Source: Chitinophaga sancti (GTDB lineage: Bacteria; Bacteroidota; Bacteroidia; Chitinophagales; Chitinophagaceae). From it: 64,000 nucleotides of DNA. Positions 25,366-33,089 of this stretch are shown in pieces (positions within the stretch are counted from its first letter, which is position 1; the number at the start of each line of letters is the position of its first letter). The translations under genes and the position numbers were made by a program. The notes beneath the pieces are model-generated. The model ran no database searches and was not told the DNA's origin. It saw only the letters and a program-made list of their open reading frames with translations. The stretch spans positions 6,704,501 to 6,768,500 of the forward strand of contig NZ_CP139972.1 in assembly GCF_034424315.1 (NCBI RefSeq), in the 5' to 3' direction.

Positions 25366-25908
25366 ATGGCATGTGAATCCATAATTGCACTCGCTAAGAG
25401 TTGTGGTGAAAATAAGATTTCCGGTGTTCAAAACTTATACATAATCCGTTACGCAGACCTGGTTGAAACAAACGGAAGCACTTATACTGTATCTACGGCA
25501 GGTTTAATAAGTGATATTAATATTGTCACTGCTAAACAATTTGTTCCTGTAGGTTTGTTGAAAAATACAGCTGTTTTGAATGAGACTTTAAATAAGAATC
25601 TTCAAACTGGTACGTCTTATATGACCCAAACCTTTACATTAGTTTTATCTGACCTTACAACAGAGAACAAAACTTTCATTGAATCAGTGATGAATCAGGA
25701 AGTTGCAATTGTAATCAGAACTAAAACCGGTAAGTATTATGCAGCTGGTTTAAACGGTCAGATGGAACTTTCCGCTTTAGAAGGAGGTACTGGTACAGCT
25801 GAAGCAGATTTAATCGGGCATACTTTAACCTTTACCGGTACTGATACAAAGTTAATACAACAAGTTGATAGTTCATTAATCTCAACAATTACTGCACCTG
25901 CATCCTAA
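25366..25908 (+). CDS. Putative major tail tube protein
   Basis: A 180-residue protein. The start MACESIIALAKSCGENKISG and the end LEGGTGTAEADLIGHTLTFT, with beta strands throughout, resemble major tail tube proteins of Bacteroidota siphoviruses. It is the right size and is flanked by two strong terminators, which suggests a highly made virion protein. Head decoration would be the alternative role. It lies between the capsid gene and the portal, an uncommon place for a tube gene. Confidence 0.5.
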   Translation: MACESIIALAKSCGENKISGVQNLYIIRYADLVETNGSTYTVSTAGLISDINIVTAKQFVPVGLLKNTAVLNETLNKNLQTGTSYMTQTFTLVLSDLTTENKTFIESVMNQEVAIVIRTKTGKYYAAGLNGQMELSALEGGTGTAEADLIGHTLTFTGTDTKLIQQVDSSLISTITAPAS

Positions 25909-25960
25909 TATTTTTTCTGTTCGTTTTCATTACTATTTTTTATTTTTTATTGTTATCAAG

Positions 25961-25992
25961 GCCCAATAATTTATTGTTGGGCTTTTTATTTT
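25961..25992 (+). terminator. Hairpin terminator after the tail-tube candidate
   Basis: GCCCAATAA (25961-25969) pairs with TTGTTGGGC (25974-25982) with one wobble pair, and a T-rich tract follows. Confidence 0.8.
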
Positions 25993-25999
25993 ATGTTTA

Positions 26000-26377
26000 A
26001 TGTTATTGCTAGACCTATCCAAACAATCCAATGAGTTAATTTTGAATGTGACCCCATTGATTACTTCAGACACACCAGAACTTTTTATGCGTGTGAAAAC
26101 TCAATTTGATTTTAAAGAAGTTGTTTTCCCATTGGGTGTAAATATGTCATTGTTCCCAAAACGCTATGATTCGTTTATTATAGTATCATCTTTTTTACAA
26201 GGACTGAATGAAGGACTTGGTTTATATGAAATCTTTGAAGATGTTGAACAAGAGAAGATTTTAGAAATTGGCCTGGTTACAATCAAAAATCCAATAATAG
26301 AACCCGATACTAATTTTGTTTCCCTACCTGATGAAGATGAAACTAAGCCAACTTTTAAGGTTTATGTAAAGCGCTAA
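26000..26377 (+). CDS. Small conserved phage structural protein
   Basis: A 125-residue protein. NELILNVTPLI, a central hydrophobic beta unit and GLYEIFEDV near residue 73 match a pattern I associate with small virion proteins that lie before the portal in Bacteroidota phages. No membrane or signal sequence is seen. It follows a terminator by 8 nt, so it may begin its own transcript. The start is uncertain, because an ATG at 25993 opens a different 13-codon frame. Confidence 0.5.
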   Translation: MLLLDLSKQSNELILNVTPLITSDTPELFMRVKTQFDFKEVVFPLGVNMSLFPKRYDSFIIVSSFLQGLNEGLGLYEIFEDVEQEKILEIGLVTIKNPIIEPDTNFVSLPDEDETKPTFKVYVKR

Positions 26378-26392
26378 TATTTAAAATAGAAA
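26378..26392 (+). promoter_or_regulatory. TATTTAAA element before 26401
   Basis: TATTTAAAATAGAAA begins 23 nt before the portal start and is followed by an ATGAATG double start (26397/26401). Confidence 0.5.
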
Positions 26393-26400
26393 GCGCATGA

Positions 26401-28308
26401 ATGAGGACAAAAAGAGAAGTTCAAATAAAACCCCAATCAACAAATAAGAAAGAAGTTTTAAATTTCACCTATAATATTCCATCGCCAACTGAAGATAAAT
26501 TTGTCAGTGATGATAGGCAAGTTAATTATGGGTTGGATAATAACTATCCTGCATTCTTACTAAAACTCTATGCTGATTCTCCGATTAATCAGGCAATCAT
26601 AAACGCAAAAGGTACTTATATTTTTGGTGATGGTTTGAAATATGTTAGTGGGAATGAAGTAAATATTAATGTTAACCCTTCTGATAGCTTTAACGAATTC
26701 ATCAACAAGTGTATCAAAGATTATTTATTATTCAATTATTTCTGTGTCGAAGTAACATATAATTCATTTGGGGAACCTGTTGAATATCACCATTGTCCAG
26801 CACAGAATATCAGAACAAATAGAATTAAAAATAAATTTTGGTATAGTGAGGATTGGAAATTTAAAAAGTCCGATATAGTATTTGACAGATTTACGCCTAC
26901 CAATTCAGAAGGCAACAGTAAATTATTCTTCTTTGATGGTTACTTTCCAAGCAATAACAACACATATCCCTTACCAGAATATTCAGGTTGTATAAAATCT
27001 ATCCTTACGGATATTGCTATTCGTTCATTTAACTTAAACAATATTAAAAGCCACTTTAGTGTTTCTACTCTTATCACTTTCTTTATGGGCGGCAATGTTG
27101 ATGAAGAAGTTAAGAGACAGATCCTTAAGGATATTAAGGATAGTTATTCAGGAGAGACCGGGGAAAAAATAATCCTCGATTTCCAGTCATTAGAAGGAAA
27201 GCCAGCAGAAGTTAAAAATATTTCACCTAACGAATGGGATAAGGCATATTCAGCAGTATCCACACAAGTACAAAATGATATACTAATTGGGCATTCTATT
27301 AATAACCCGATGCTCATGGGTATCAAGACTGAAGGACAATTAGGAGGAGCGACTGAATTAGAAACAGCTTATCAAATCTTTAAGAACACATATATCCGTA
27401 ATAAGATAGCAGAATTAACGTCTGCTTTCAATCAATTGTTTGCAAATTCAACTTTAGTTACTGACAACTTATCCTTCACTGATAAGCCATTGTTTGAAAC
27501 TCAATTGGCTGATGCTACAAGGGAAAAGATTTTCACTATCAATGAATTAAGGGCTATTGCGGGAATGAAACCTATACAGAATGGTGACAGACTGTTAGCA
27601 GATCCAGTACCCAATAACACATTCAATACACCACAACCTGAAGAAGAAATAAAAAAAAAGTCTGATTGGGTAAAACATTCTTTGCAACCTGAAGACTTCG
27701 AAAAGATTAAACACTTAGGCAACCATAAAGGTGAATTTGAAATAGTTAAGCATGGGAAGTTTGTTTTTAATGCTGAAGATGCCAGACAGAAAGAACTTCA
27801 ATTTAACAATCAAAGCGATATTGCTCAATGGGCACTAGACAATGATATATCAAACCTTACACTCGATGAGATTAAAGACTTATTAAAAGAACAAAAGGAT
27901 ATTGATATTACTACTCCTGATTTAGAAGATACATTGAATGAGTTATCAAAAGCAGGCATTATACAAGTTGAAACTAACGATAAAGGCAGAATCAGCATTA
28001 AGCCAGATAAGGTAGCCGATTTACCAGATACCGGAACTATACTTACTATGTACGATTATGTTAAACGACCTGAAGCAGATGGTGATATATTAATTCCGAC
28101 CAGTAGGGGATTCTGTATTAAGCTGGTAGAGAATAATAAATACTATTCAAGGGAAGACATTCAAACCATGTCTGGAATTTTTGGATATGATGTATTCACT
28201 CATTGTGGTGGATTTTGGAAGCATGCAGGAACAGACAGTACAAAGGTTCACTGTAGACACAAATTTCAGCAAGTAATGTTAAAACGAAAAAACACAACTA
28301 ATGGATAA
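26401..28308 (+). CDS. Portal protein fused to a MuF-like C-terminus
   Basis: A 635-residue protein. Residues about 25-420 form a portal (YGLDNNYPAFLLKLYADSPI, NAKGTYIFGDGLK, TELETAYQIFKNTYIRNKI). A linker follows, then a C-terminal module (about 440-635) containing TSRGFCIKLVENNKYYSRED, GYDVFTHCGGFWKHAG and VHCRHKFQQ. These are hallmarks of the MuF-like minor head region of Bacteroidota phages, with conserved Cys/His that may bind metal. Fusion of portal and minor head protein explains the length. It overlaps the connector gene by 8 bp. Confidence 0.8.
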   Translation: MRTKREVQIKPQSTNKKEVLNFTYNIPSPTEDKFVSDDRQVNYGLDNNYPAFLLKLYADSPINQAIINAKGTYIFGDGLKYVSGNEVNINVNPSDSFNEFINKCIKDYLLFNYFCVEVTYNSFGEPVEYHHCPAQNIRTNRIKNKFWYSEDWKFKKSDIVFDRFTPTNSEGNSKLFFFDGYFPSNNNTYPLPEYSGCIKSILTDIAIRSFNLNNIKSHFSVSTLITFFMGGNVDEEVKRQILKDIKDSYSGETGEKIILDFQSLEGKPAEVKNISPNEWDKAYSAVSTQVQNDILIGHSINNPMLMGIKTEGQLGGATELETAYQIFKNTYIRNKIAELTSAFNQLFANSTLVTDNLSFTDKPLFETQLADATREKIFTINELRAIAGMKPIQNGDRLLADPVPNNTFNTPQPEEEIKKKSDWVKHSLQPEDFEKIKHLGNHKGEFEIVKHGKFVFNAEDARQKELQFNNQSDIAQWALDNDISNLTLDEIKDLLKEQKDIDITTPDLEDTLNELSKAGIIQVETNDKGRISIKPDKVADLPDTGTILTMYDYVKRPEADGDILIPTSRGFCIKLVENNKYYSREDIQTMSGIFGYDVFTHCGGFWKHAGTDSTKVHCRHKFQQVMLKRKNTTNG

Positions 28309-28819
28309 AATTATACTAATAAGTGAAAAGGAAATAAAGGAATTGTCTATTGTTCAATTAAATGTTGATAGTCATATTCTTTCACTATCTATATATGATG
28401 TGCAGTTTATTAGCCTTAGACCAGTATTAGGGGATGAATTGTATAGCCAAGTCATAAATGAAGTTAACCAGTCAATACAGGATGAAACTTATATCATCCC
28501 TGACAATATGAAAAAGTTGATAAGTGAATATATTTCACCCTACCTGATTCATGCAACTATTCAAGAATTAATTATGAACAGTACTTATAAGTTAACCAAT
28601 AAGGGGTTGTTGAAATATACAGATACTTCAGCTATATCACTACAATCAGGTGAGGTTGAAACGGTGAAGAATTACCACAATAATAAAGTAACTGCTTATA
28701 AGGTGGCATTGATTAAATACTTGCATGACAATAAGTTAATCAATAAGCCAACTGATACCAATGTTACTACACCAGGTACAGGTTGGCATTTTATAAACAG
28801 ACAACAGTGTAATAATTAA
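28301..28819 (+). CDS. Head-tail connector protein
   Basis: A 172-residue helical protein (MDKIILISEKEIKELSIVQL, then a four-helix bundle, then a Thr-rich tail). Such proteins, often grouped as gp6-like or DUF6712-like connectors, attach below the portal. The start overlaps the portal stop by 8 bp, so the two are translationally coupled. The assignment follows from helix pattern and position. Confidence 0.6.
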   Translation: MDKIILISEKEIKELSIVQLNVDSHILSLSIYDVQFISLRPVLGDELYSQVINEVNQSIQDETYIIPDNMKKLISEYISPYLIHATIQELIMNSTYKLTNKGLLKYTDTSAISLQSGEVETVKNYHNNKVTAYKVALIKYLHDNKLINKPTDTNVTTPGTGWHFINRQQCNN

Positions 28820-28834
28820 AGATAAAACATATGA

Positions 28835-29263
28835 ATGACGTTAACCCAATTGAGAATATTATTTTTAAACTTCTTCAACAAACACAAACAGGTTAATCAT
28901 TGTGTATATGGTGATTTGACCGATTATGTAGCAATACCAGATAAACTTTACTATTCCGTTAACATCCAGTATAATAATTCTACTGTATCTGGAAAGTACA
29001 TAAATCACAATTATACTATTACCGTATCAGATTTAATGAAACTGGAAATTCCTGAAACGGAACATTCTGCCATTAGTAATTGTATGGAGATTGCTAAGGA
29101 TTTTATAACGTATCTTACTTACAATGATGATATTAGTTCGGTTAGTCCTTCAATTCAACCATTTAGACAATCAACGGGTGACATAACAGCAGGTGTAGTG
29201 TTAGGCATTAATGTACAGTTATTCTTGCCTTTAAATGAGTGTGGAATTCCAACAAATTTATAA
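28835..29263 (+). CDS. Putative tail completion or neck protein
   Basis: A 142-residue protein with alternating helix and strand. It starts 15 nt after the connector and carries the ATGAATG double start (28831/28835), with a weaker A-rich element at 28814-28826. In comparable phages the gene after the connector is a neck or tail-terminator protein. The central DLMKLEIPETEHSAISN has no known motif. Confidence 0.5.
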   Translation: MTLTQLRILFLNFFNKHKQVNHCVYGDLTDYVAIPDKLYYSVNIQYNNSTVSGKYINHNYTITVSDLMKLEIPETEHSAISNCMEIAKDFITYLTYNDDISSVSPSIQPFRQSTGDITAGVVLGINVQLFLPLNECGIPTNL

Positions 29264-29281
29264 TTCTAAACACATGCGAAC

Positions 29282-29296
29282 TATTTAAAATATAAA
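29282..29296 (+). promoter_or_regulatory. TATTTAAA element touching the holin start
   Basis: TATTTAAAATATAAA ends directly at the ATG 29297, the closest of the eleven spacings. Confidence 0.45.
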
Positions 29297-29803
29297 ATGT
29301 ATCCCTATGCCCTTACCATAATCAGAAAGATTATTGACAATACCATTCGTGCCTCCCTTTGGAATAATGTATTAAAACTACTCGTTGCTATCTGGTTATT
29401 CTTTGCCGGAATCCACACTTATATATACTGTATCATAGCTTTAACCTTTATGGATGTAGCTACCGGCATTCCAGCCAGCATGAAAAAAGGAGAGCTTTTT
29501 AAATCTCGTATACTTAGGAAGGGATTGATTGAAAAGATTGCCCTTTATCTTATTATGCTCATTGCTGTATTCATTCTGGAACTAGTGGTTAAATCTGCTT
29601 TTAAATACGAATCCTTCTATATGGTGCTGGTAGTAACTATGTGTGTATCAACCTATGAGCTTACATCTATTCTTGAAAACATAGCGGTACTTAGACCTGA
29701 ATTACCTTTCATTTCCAGGCTAATAAAACTATCCAATAAAATACAGGAGAAGACATTGGATATAGCTGAAGATAAGGTAGATAAGGTGGAAATAAAGAAA
29801 TGA
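29297..29803 (+). CDS. Phage holin family protein
   Basis: A 168-residue membrane protein with three or four membrane helices (about 28-46, 48-66, 90-112, 118-135) and a charged C-terminal tail (IQEKTLDIAEDKVDKVEIKK). The motif LTFMDVATGIPASMKKGEL matches the toxin-secretion/phage holin family (Bacteriophage_holin_4-like). Holins time lysis by opening the inner membrane. No endolysin is found next to it, which is unusual. Confidence 0.75.
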   Translation: MYPYALTIIRKIIDNTIRASLWNNVLKLLVAIWLFFAGIHTYIYCIIALTFMDVATGIPASMKKGELFKSRILRKGLIEKIALYLIMLIAVFILELVVKSAFKYESFYMVLVVTMCVSTYELTSILENIAVLRPELPFISRLIKLSNKIQEKTLDIAEDKVDKVEIKK

Positions 29804-29825
29804 GTATCTTTATCAAAACTTGTTT

Positions 29826-30161
29826 ATGACCAATTACTTACCCCTTGACCGTCTGTTATGGAATTATATTTATGGAACCAGTATAGGGGAGGATGGACTA
29901 ATTATACATATCCGGGAGGGAGTAGGGAGGTATGAAGGATTGATTTTTGAAATGTATACCAATGACCATAATCCCCCGCATTTTCACGTTAAAACAAAAG
30001 ATGGTAGGGTAAATGCCAGTTTCAGAATTGATAATTGTGAAGTTGTTGATGGTAATGTTTCCAGTCCTGATTTAAAGAGAATTAAAAAATTCCATGCTGA
30101 ACATAAAGGACGGTTTGAAATATTTTGGGAAAAAAAGACTATCAAACAAAGTCGTAGTTAA
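29826..30161 (+). CDS. DUF4160 family protein
   Basis: About 111 residues from ATG 29826 (TTG or other starts further upstream are possible, the frame being open from 29820). The signature NDHNPPHFHV at about residue 46, then DGRVNASFRIDN and LKRIKKFHAEHKGRFEIFWE, identifies DUF4160. These proteins are often found beside a small DNA-binding protein in toxin-antitoxin-like pairs. Here the C-terminus overlaps a convergent XRE-type gene by 4 bp, so any coupling differs from the usual tandem arrangement. Confidence 0.75.
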   Translation: MTNYLPLDRLLWNYIYGTSIGEDGLIIHIREGVGRYEGLIFEMYTNDHNPPHFHVKTKDGRVNASFRIDNCEVVDGNVSSPDLKRIKKFHAEHKGRFEIFWEKKTIKQSRS

Positions 30162-30421
30162 TCCTCCATCCCTTTCACAAATTCCTTCAAATCAACATCT
30201 AAGGCATCCAAAATTTTGACTAAAGTACTTATTCGCATATCAGCCCCACGTTCATATTTACCAAATTGGGAACGGTTTATATCGTTTTCATAAGCGAAAT
30301 CCTCGTAACTGGAATACCCCTTCTCTTTGCGCAATTGCTTAATCCTTGCCCCAATCTTCTTGTAGATTGCAGCTTGTTTAGCTTCTAATTTGATTTTATC
30401 CTTATCCGTTGCGCCTTTCAT
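30158..30421 (-). CDS. XRE-family transcriptional regulator
   Basis: An 87-residue protein with a helix-turn-helix at about 22-80 (IKQLRKEKGYSSYEDFAYEN, DINRSQFGKYERGADM, ISTLVKILDALDVDLKEFVKG). It is of the Cro/C1-type single-domain class. It is read leftward, and the inverted-repeat region 30437-30510 lies directly upstream. As the only HTH repressor-like gene found near the integrase it could be the prophage regulator, or the partner of the DUF4160 gene. Confidence 0.75.
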   Translation of the reverse strand: MKGATDKDKIKLEAKQAAIYKKIGARIKQLRKEKGYSSYEDFAYENDINRSQFGKYERGADMRISTLVKILDALDVDLKEFVKGMED

Positions 30422-30564
30422 TTAGCTAAAATCAGCAAAAGCCGCGTTTTAAACCACCGTCTAAAACATGGGTGTTTATTTTAGTGGTGTGAATAAACGG
30501 CTTTTTATTTCCTTTTTCTTATATTTGCCAGAGAATGCAGTGCTAATACTCAAAAAATCATAAT
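30422..30564. promoter_or_regulatory. Divergent control region with inverted repeats
   Basis: ACCAC-CTAAAA on the left (about 30453-30465) faces TTTTAGTGGT (about 30479-30488), a possible operator for the XRE regulator. AAAGCCG (about 30439-30445) also faces CGGCTTTTT (about 30498-30506). On the plus strand TATATTTG (30520-30527) is a -7 match without a clear -33 box. Confidence 0.4.
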
Positions 30565-30663
30565 ATGACCCTTATGTTGGATAATCCCTTATCGAATAAA
30601 CCTGTATTGGTCTTGGACTATAAACACAACCACCATGATTACAACACCACTTCCCCAAGATGA
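30565..30663 (+). CDS. Possible 32-residue leader peptide
   Basis: ATG 30565 opens MTLMLDNPLSNKPVLVLDYK and ends at TGA 30663, overlapping the next gene by 29 nt. It follows the -7 match at 30520-30527 by a suitable leader. It may be real or chance. Confidence 0.2.
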   Translation: MTLMLDNPLSNKPVLVLDYKHNHHDYNTTSPR

Positions 30664-30886
30664 TGTTCTACTTATGTTGGCCGGTAAATTCCACGTAAAC
30701 ACAACTAGAATTCCGGATTTAAAGACAATCTACCACACTAATAAACTCAATACCCAAAAATTGTTTGACGCGATTAATATGCTAGTCGAGGGTGAAAAAT
30801 TGATGATGTTCAATTTTGTAGGTGCAGTAGTTGGTGGTTTTGTATCTGATGTTCCTTCACCCATGCCCACACTTAAACAAATTTAG
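30635..30886 (+). CDS. Small hypothetical protein
   Basis: An 83-residue protein (MITTPLPQDDVLLMLAGKFH), soluble and not recognised. The C-terminal GAVVGGFVSDVPSPMP is unlike a membrane helix. The next gene starts 4 nt after its stop, so they form a pair. It lies between the XRE control region and the TonB-C gene, a zone of likely lysogen-expressed cargo. Confidence 0.4.
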   Translation: MITTPLPQDDVLLMLAGKFHVNTTRIPDLKTIYHTNKLNTQKLFDAINMLVEGEKLMMFNFVGAVVGGFVSDVPSPMPTLKQI

Positions 30887-30890
30887 ATTC

Positions 30891-31127
30891 ATGATTGTAA
30901 TTAAATTAACACCAGACCAAAGAAGACGTTACGCATTCGCATTTTTAAAGGAGCACACAAAATTTCCAGAGAAAATTAGAATGGAAGGCGTAATTGGTAA
31001 CAAAGTGTATTGCTGGAACGGGCGTATTGCTCTAGTAGTTATAGTTGAAGAAGAAAATAAAAAAGTGTATGCCGAAATAAATAATGGAGTAGAAACAATG
31101 TTTTTCAAAGATTTGAACATTGATTAA
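30891..31127 (+). CDS. Small hypothetical protein
   Basis: A 78-residue protein from ATG 30891 (MIVIKLTPDQRRRYAFAFLK). The frame is open further left, but the upstream translation runs through the preceding gene and looks unnatural. It has a basic first helix, then a beta-hairpin-rich half (GNKVYCWNGRIALVVIVEEE). Not recognised. It starts 4 nt after the preceding gene's stop. Confidence 0.45.
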   Translation: MIVIKLTPDQRRRYAFAFLKEHTKFPEKIRMEGVIGNKVYCWNGRIALVVIVEEENKKVYAEINNGVETMFFKDLNID

Positions 31128-31226
31128 CAGTGAACAAAAATTATAGAAGAAAAAGAGTGAAAAATTATTTCATCAGTAGATAAAGAGATTATACAATATT
31201 AATTCGATAAAAATTTGCTATACTAT

Positions 31227-32978
31227 ATGAACAGATTTATAAGGTTTGAATATTTGCTCACATTTCTATTTATTTTACCATTACATAAATCCGGGTATTC
31301 ACAAGGAATTAACTATACAGGTACTTATTCCATCACCAAGGATAAATATTCTCCTTTACTATTAATTAAACAAAAAAAGGATACCATTTTTTATGAAATA
31401 TGGAATTATGGTGGTTTAACACCGGGTTCAAGGATTGGGAACACATACGGCAAAGTCAACCTAACCGGTAATACTATAATTGATGTATCTGAAAATCCTG
31501 AGAACAATACTTCAGATACGTTGGTCATTCAATTTTCCCAGGCATCTGCTAAAATTAGTACAAAACTTGGCGCAGGATCTATTGTATTTTCTGGTTTTGA
31601 GACAACAAACATAAGTCCAGATGGTGTTTATAAGAAAACTAATAGCACCCCACCAAAATTCAGCTTTTCAGAGAATGATTTCAACGAATCTTTAGCTTTA
31701 ACTACAGTCGACAAAAATCCACCTCCTAAAGGACATGATGAATTAACCTTATTTGGTGGTGCAATTAAATTAAAAGCTGGCGATACCATTTTAATAAATA
31801 ACCCTTCACATAAACCTTCAGGTGATGTATGGAGTTACGAATATGTGTACAGTGATTTTTGGCCAAATATGCCAGAAAGAAGTGGCAAACTTACTGGTCG
31901 TTTTAATTTAACTACAATTGTCAAAAAAATAAATATTGATGGAAATAGAGGATACACACTTGTAACAACAACTCTAAATGGAAAAAACTATGATATAGTT
32001 ATTAATCTGAAAAATGCTATAATTAGTCATGAGATTGAATTACCCAATCAAAATGTAATTAGTAAGATGGCGCTGTTTAAATCGTATTTACAATCTGTAG
32101 ATAATATTTCTGAAAATGTTGTTATTGGTTACATTAATAATTTCGAACCTGTACAAGGAGAATTGGATGAATTTAAAAAAAGGAGAGCGATACAGAATGC
32201 AAAATTAAAACTAGATTCAATAAAAAGTCTAACTGCTAAGAAAGATGGATTCATTTATTTTTCAAATGTTCAGTTTAGTGAATACGATTTCAATAATCAT
32301 TCATTCAAAACCGATGGAGTGGAAAATAACTTCCGATTTGAACTTGAAAGTGAAATAAACGGAGAAAGTAGGGTATTTAGGGTATTCTGCAAAAATATAA
32401 GTAAAGAGTTAGATATACCCATGGATGAAGGGAAGGCGGAAGAAATAACTAACAGGTACTTCAAAAACACGAACCGGACTGTTTATTGCATTTATACTTT
32501 AGATTTTACCACTGTAAGTACAGGTATAGTAAAATCAGGTGCTAATAGAATGTATAGTATTGAAAAGGTAATTGAACAACAAGCAAATATTAAGTCCATA
32601 GCATTTTTTGGAGATGCTGATTATATTAACAAAATTGCAGAGTATAATTGGACCCCAAGCTCTGAACCTAATAATACAAAAGCAATAGATAGACATGCCT
32701 CTTTTCCGGGAGGAGATGTTGGTTTAAGAAAATACTCGCTCAATATGCATTATCCAAGGGAAGCACAAGAAAGGGGAATTAAAGGTACTGTGAACATCAA
32801 ATTTTATGTGGATGAAACAGGTAAAATCATTGCTCCCATTGCGACTTCTCATTTAGGTGGCGGCCTCGAAGAAGAAGGATTAAGGTTAGTGAAAGGAATG
32901 CCCAATTGGTTGCCAGCAATTAAAGATGGAAAACCAATAAAAGAAGAAGTTAATTTTCCTTTTAGGTTTGAGCTATAA
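31227..32978 (+). CDS. Secreted protein with C-terminal TonB domain
   Basis: About 583 residues from ATG 31227 (a TTG at 31215 is alternative). The N-terminus is a signal peptide (FEYLLTFLFILPLHKSGYSQ) without a retained membrane anchor. The middle 400 residues are beta-rich and unassigned. Residues about 495-583 match the TonB C-terminal domain (YPREAQERGIKGTVNIKFYV, EEGLRLVKGMPNWLPAIKDG). TonB itself needs an inner-membrane helix, so this protein may bind receptors without transmitting energy. It lies between the regulator region and the integrase, as a cargo gene would. Confidence 0.7.
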   Translation: MNRFIRFEYLLTFLFILPLHKSGYSQGINYTGTYSITKDKYSPLLLIKQKKDTIFYEIWNYGGLTPGSRIGNTYGKVNLTGNTIIDVSENPENNTSDTLVIQFSQASAKISTKLGAGSIVFSGFETTNISPDGVYKKTNSTPPKFSFSENDFNESLALTTVDKNPPPKGHDELTLFGGAIKLKAGDTILINNPSHKPSGDVWSYEYVYSDFWPNMPERSGKLTGRFNLTTIVKKINIDGNRGYTLVTTTLNGKNYDIVINLKNAIISHEIELPNQNVISKMALFKSYLQSVDNISENVVIGYINNFEPVQGELDEFKKRRAIQNAKLKLDSIKSLTAKKDGFIYFSNVQFSEYDFNNHSFKTDGVENNFRFELESEINGESRVFRVFCKNISKELDIPMDEGKAEEITNRYFKNTNRTVYCIYTLDFTTVSTGIVKSGANRMYSIEKVIEQQANIKSIAFFGDADYINKIAEYNWTPSSEPNNTKAIDRHASFPGGDVGLRKYSLNMHYPREAQERGIKGTVNIKFYVDETGKIIAPIATSHLGGGLEEEGLRLVKGMPNWLPAIKDGKPIKEEVNFPFRFEL

Positions 32979-33057
32979 TAATTGTAATTATCTATTTTAT
33001 GCAGGTGAAGATTTTATAAAAGGAATCTAATTCATCAATATTTAACCTACAACAATT

Positions 33058-33086
33058 AGGGGGCCATTACAGCCCCCTTTTCTTAT
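33058..33086. terminator. Bidirectional terminator before the integrase end
   Basis: AGGGGGC (33058-33064) pairs with GCCCCCT (33072-33078), with T-rich sequence after it on the plus strand. It lies between the convergent TonB-C and integrase genes. Confidence 0.75.
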
Positions 33087-33089
33087 TGT

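Noticed and set aside
25993..26034. Frameshift at the start of the 26000 gene
   Set aside because: The 13-codon alternative frame from ATG 25993 is short and the main frame reads well from its own ATG, without a slippery run.
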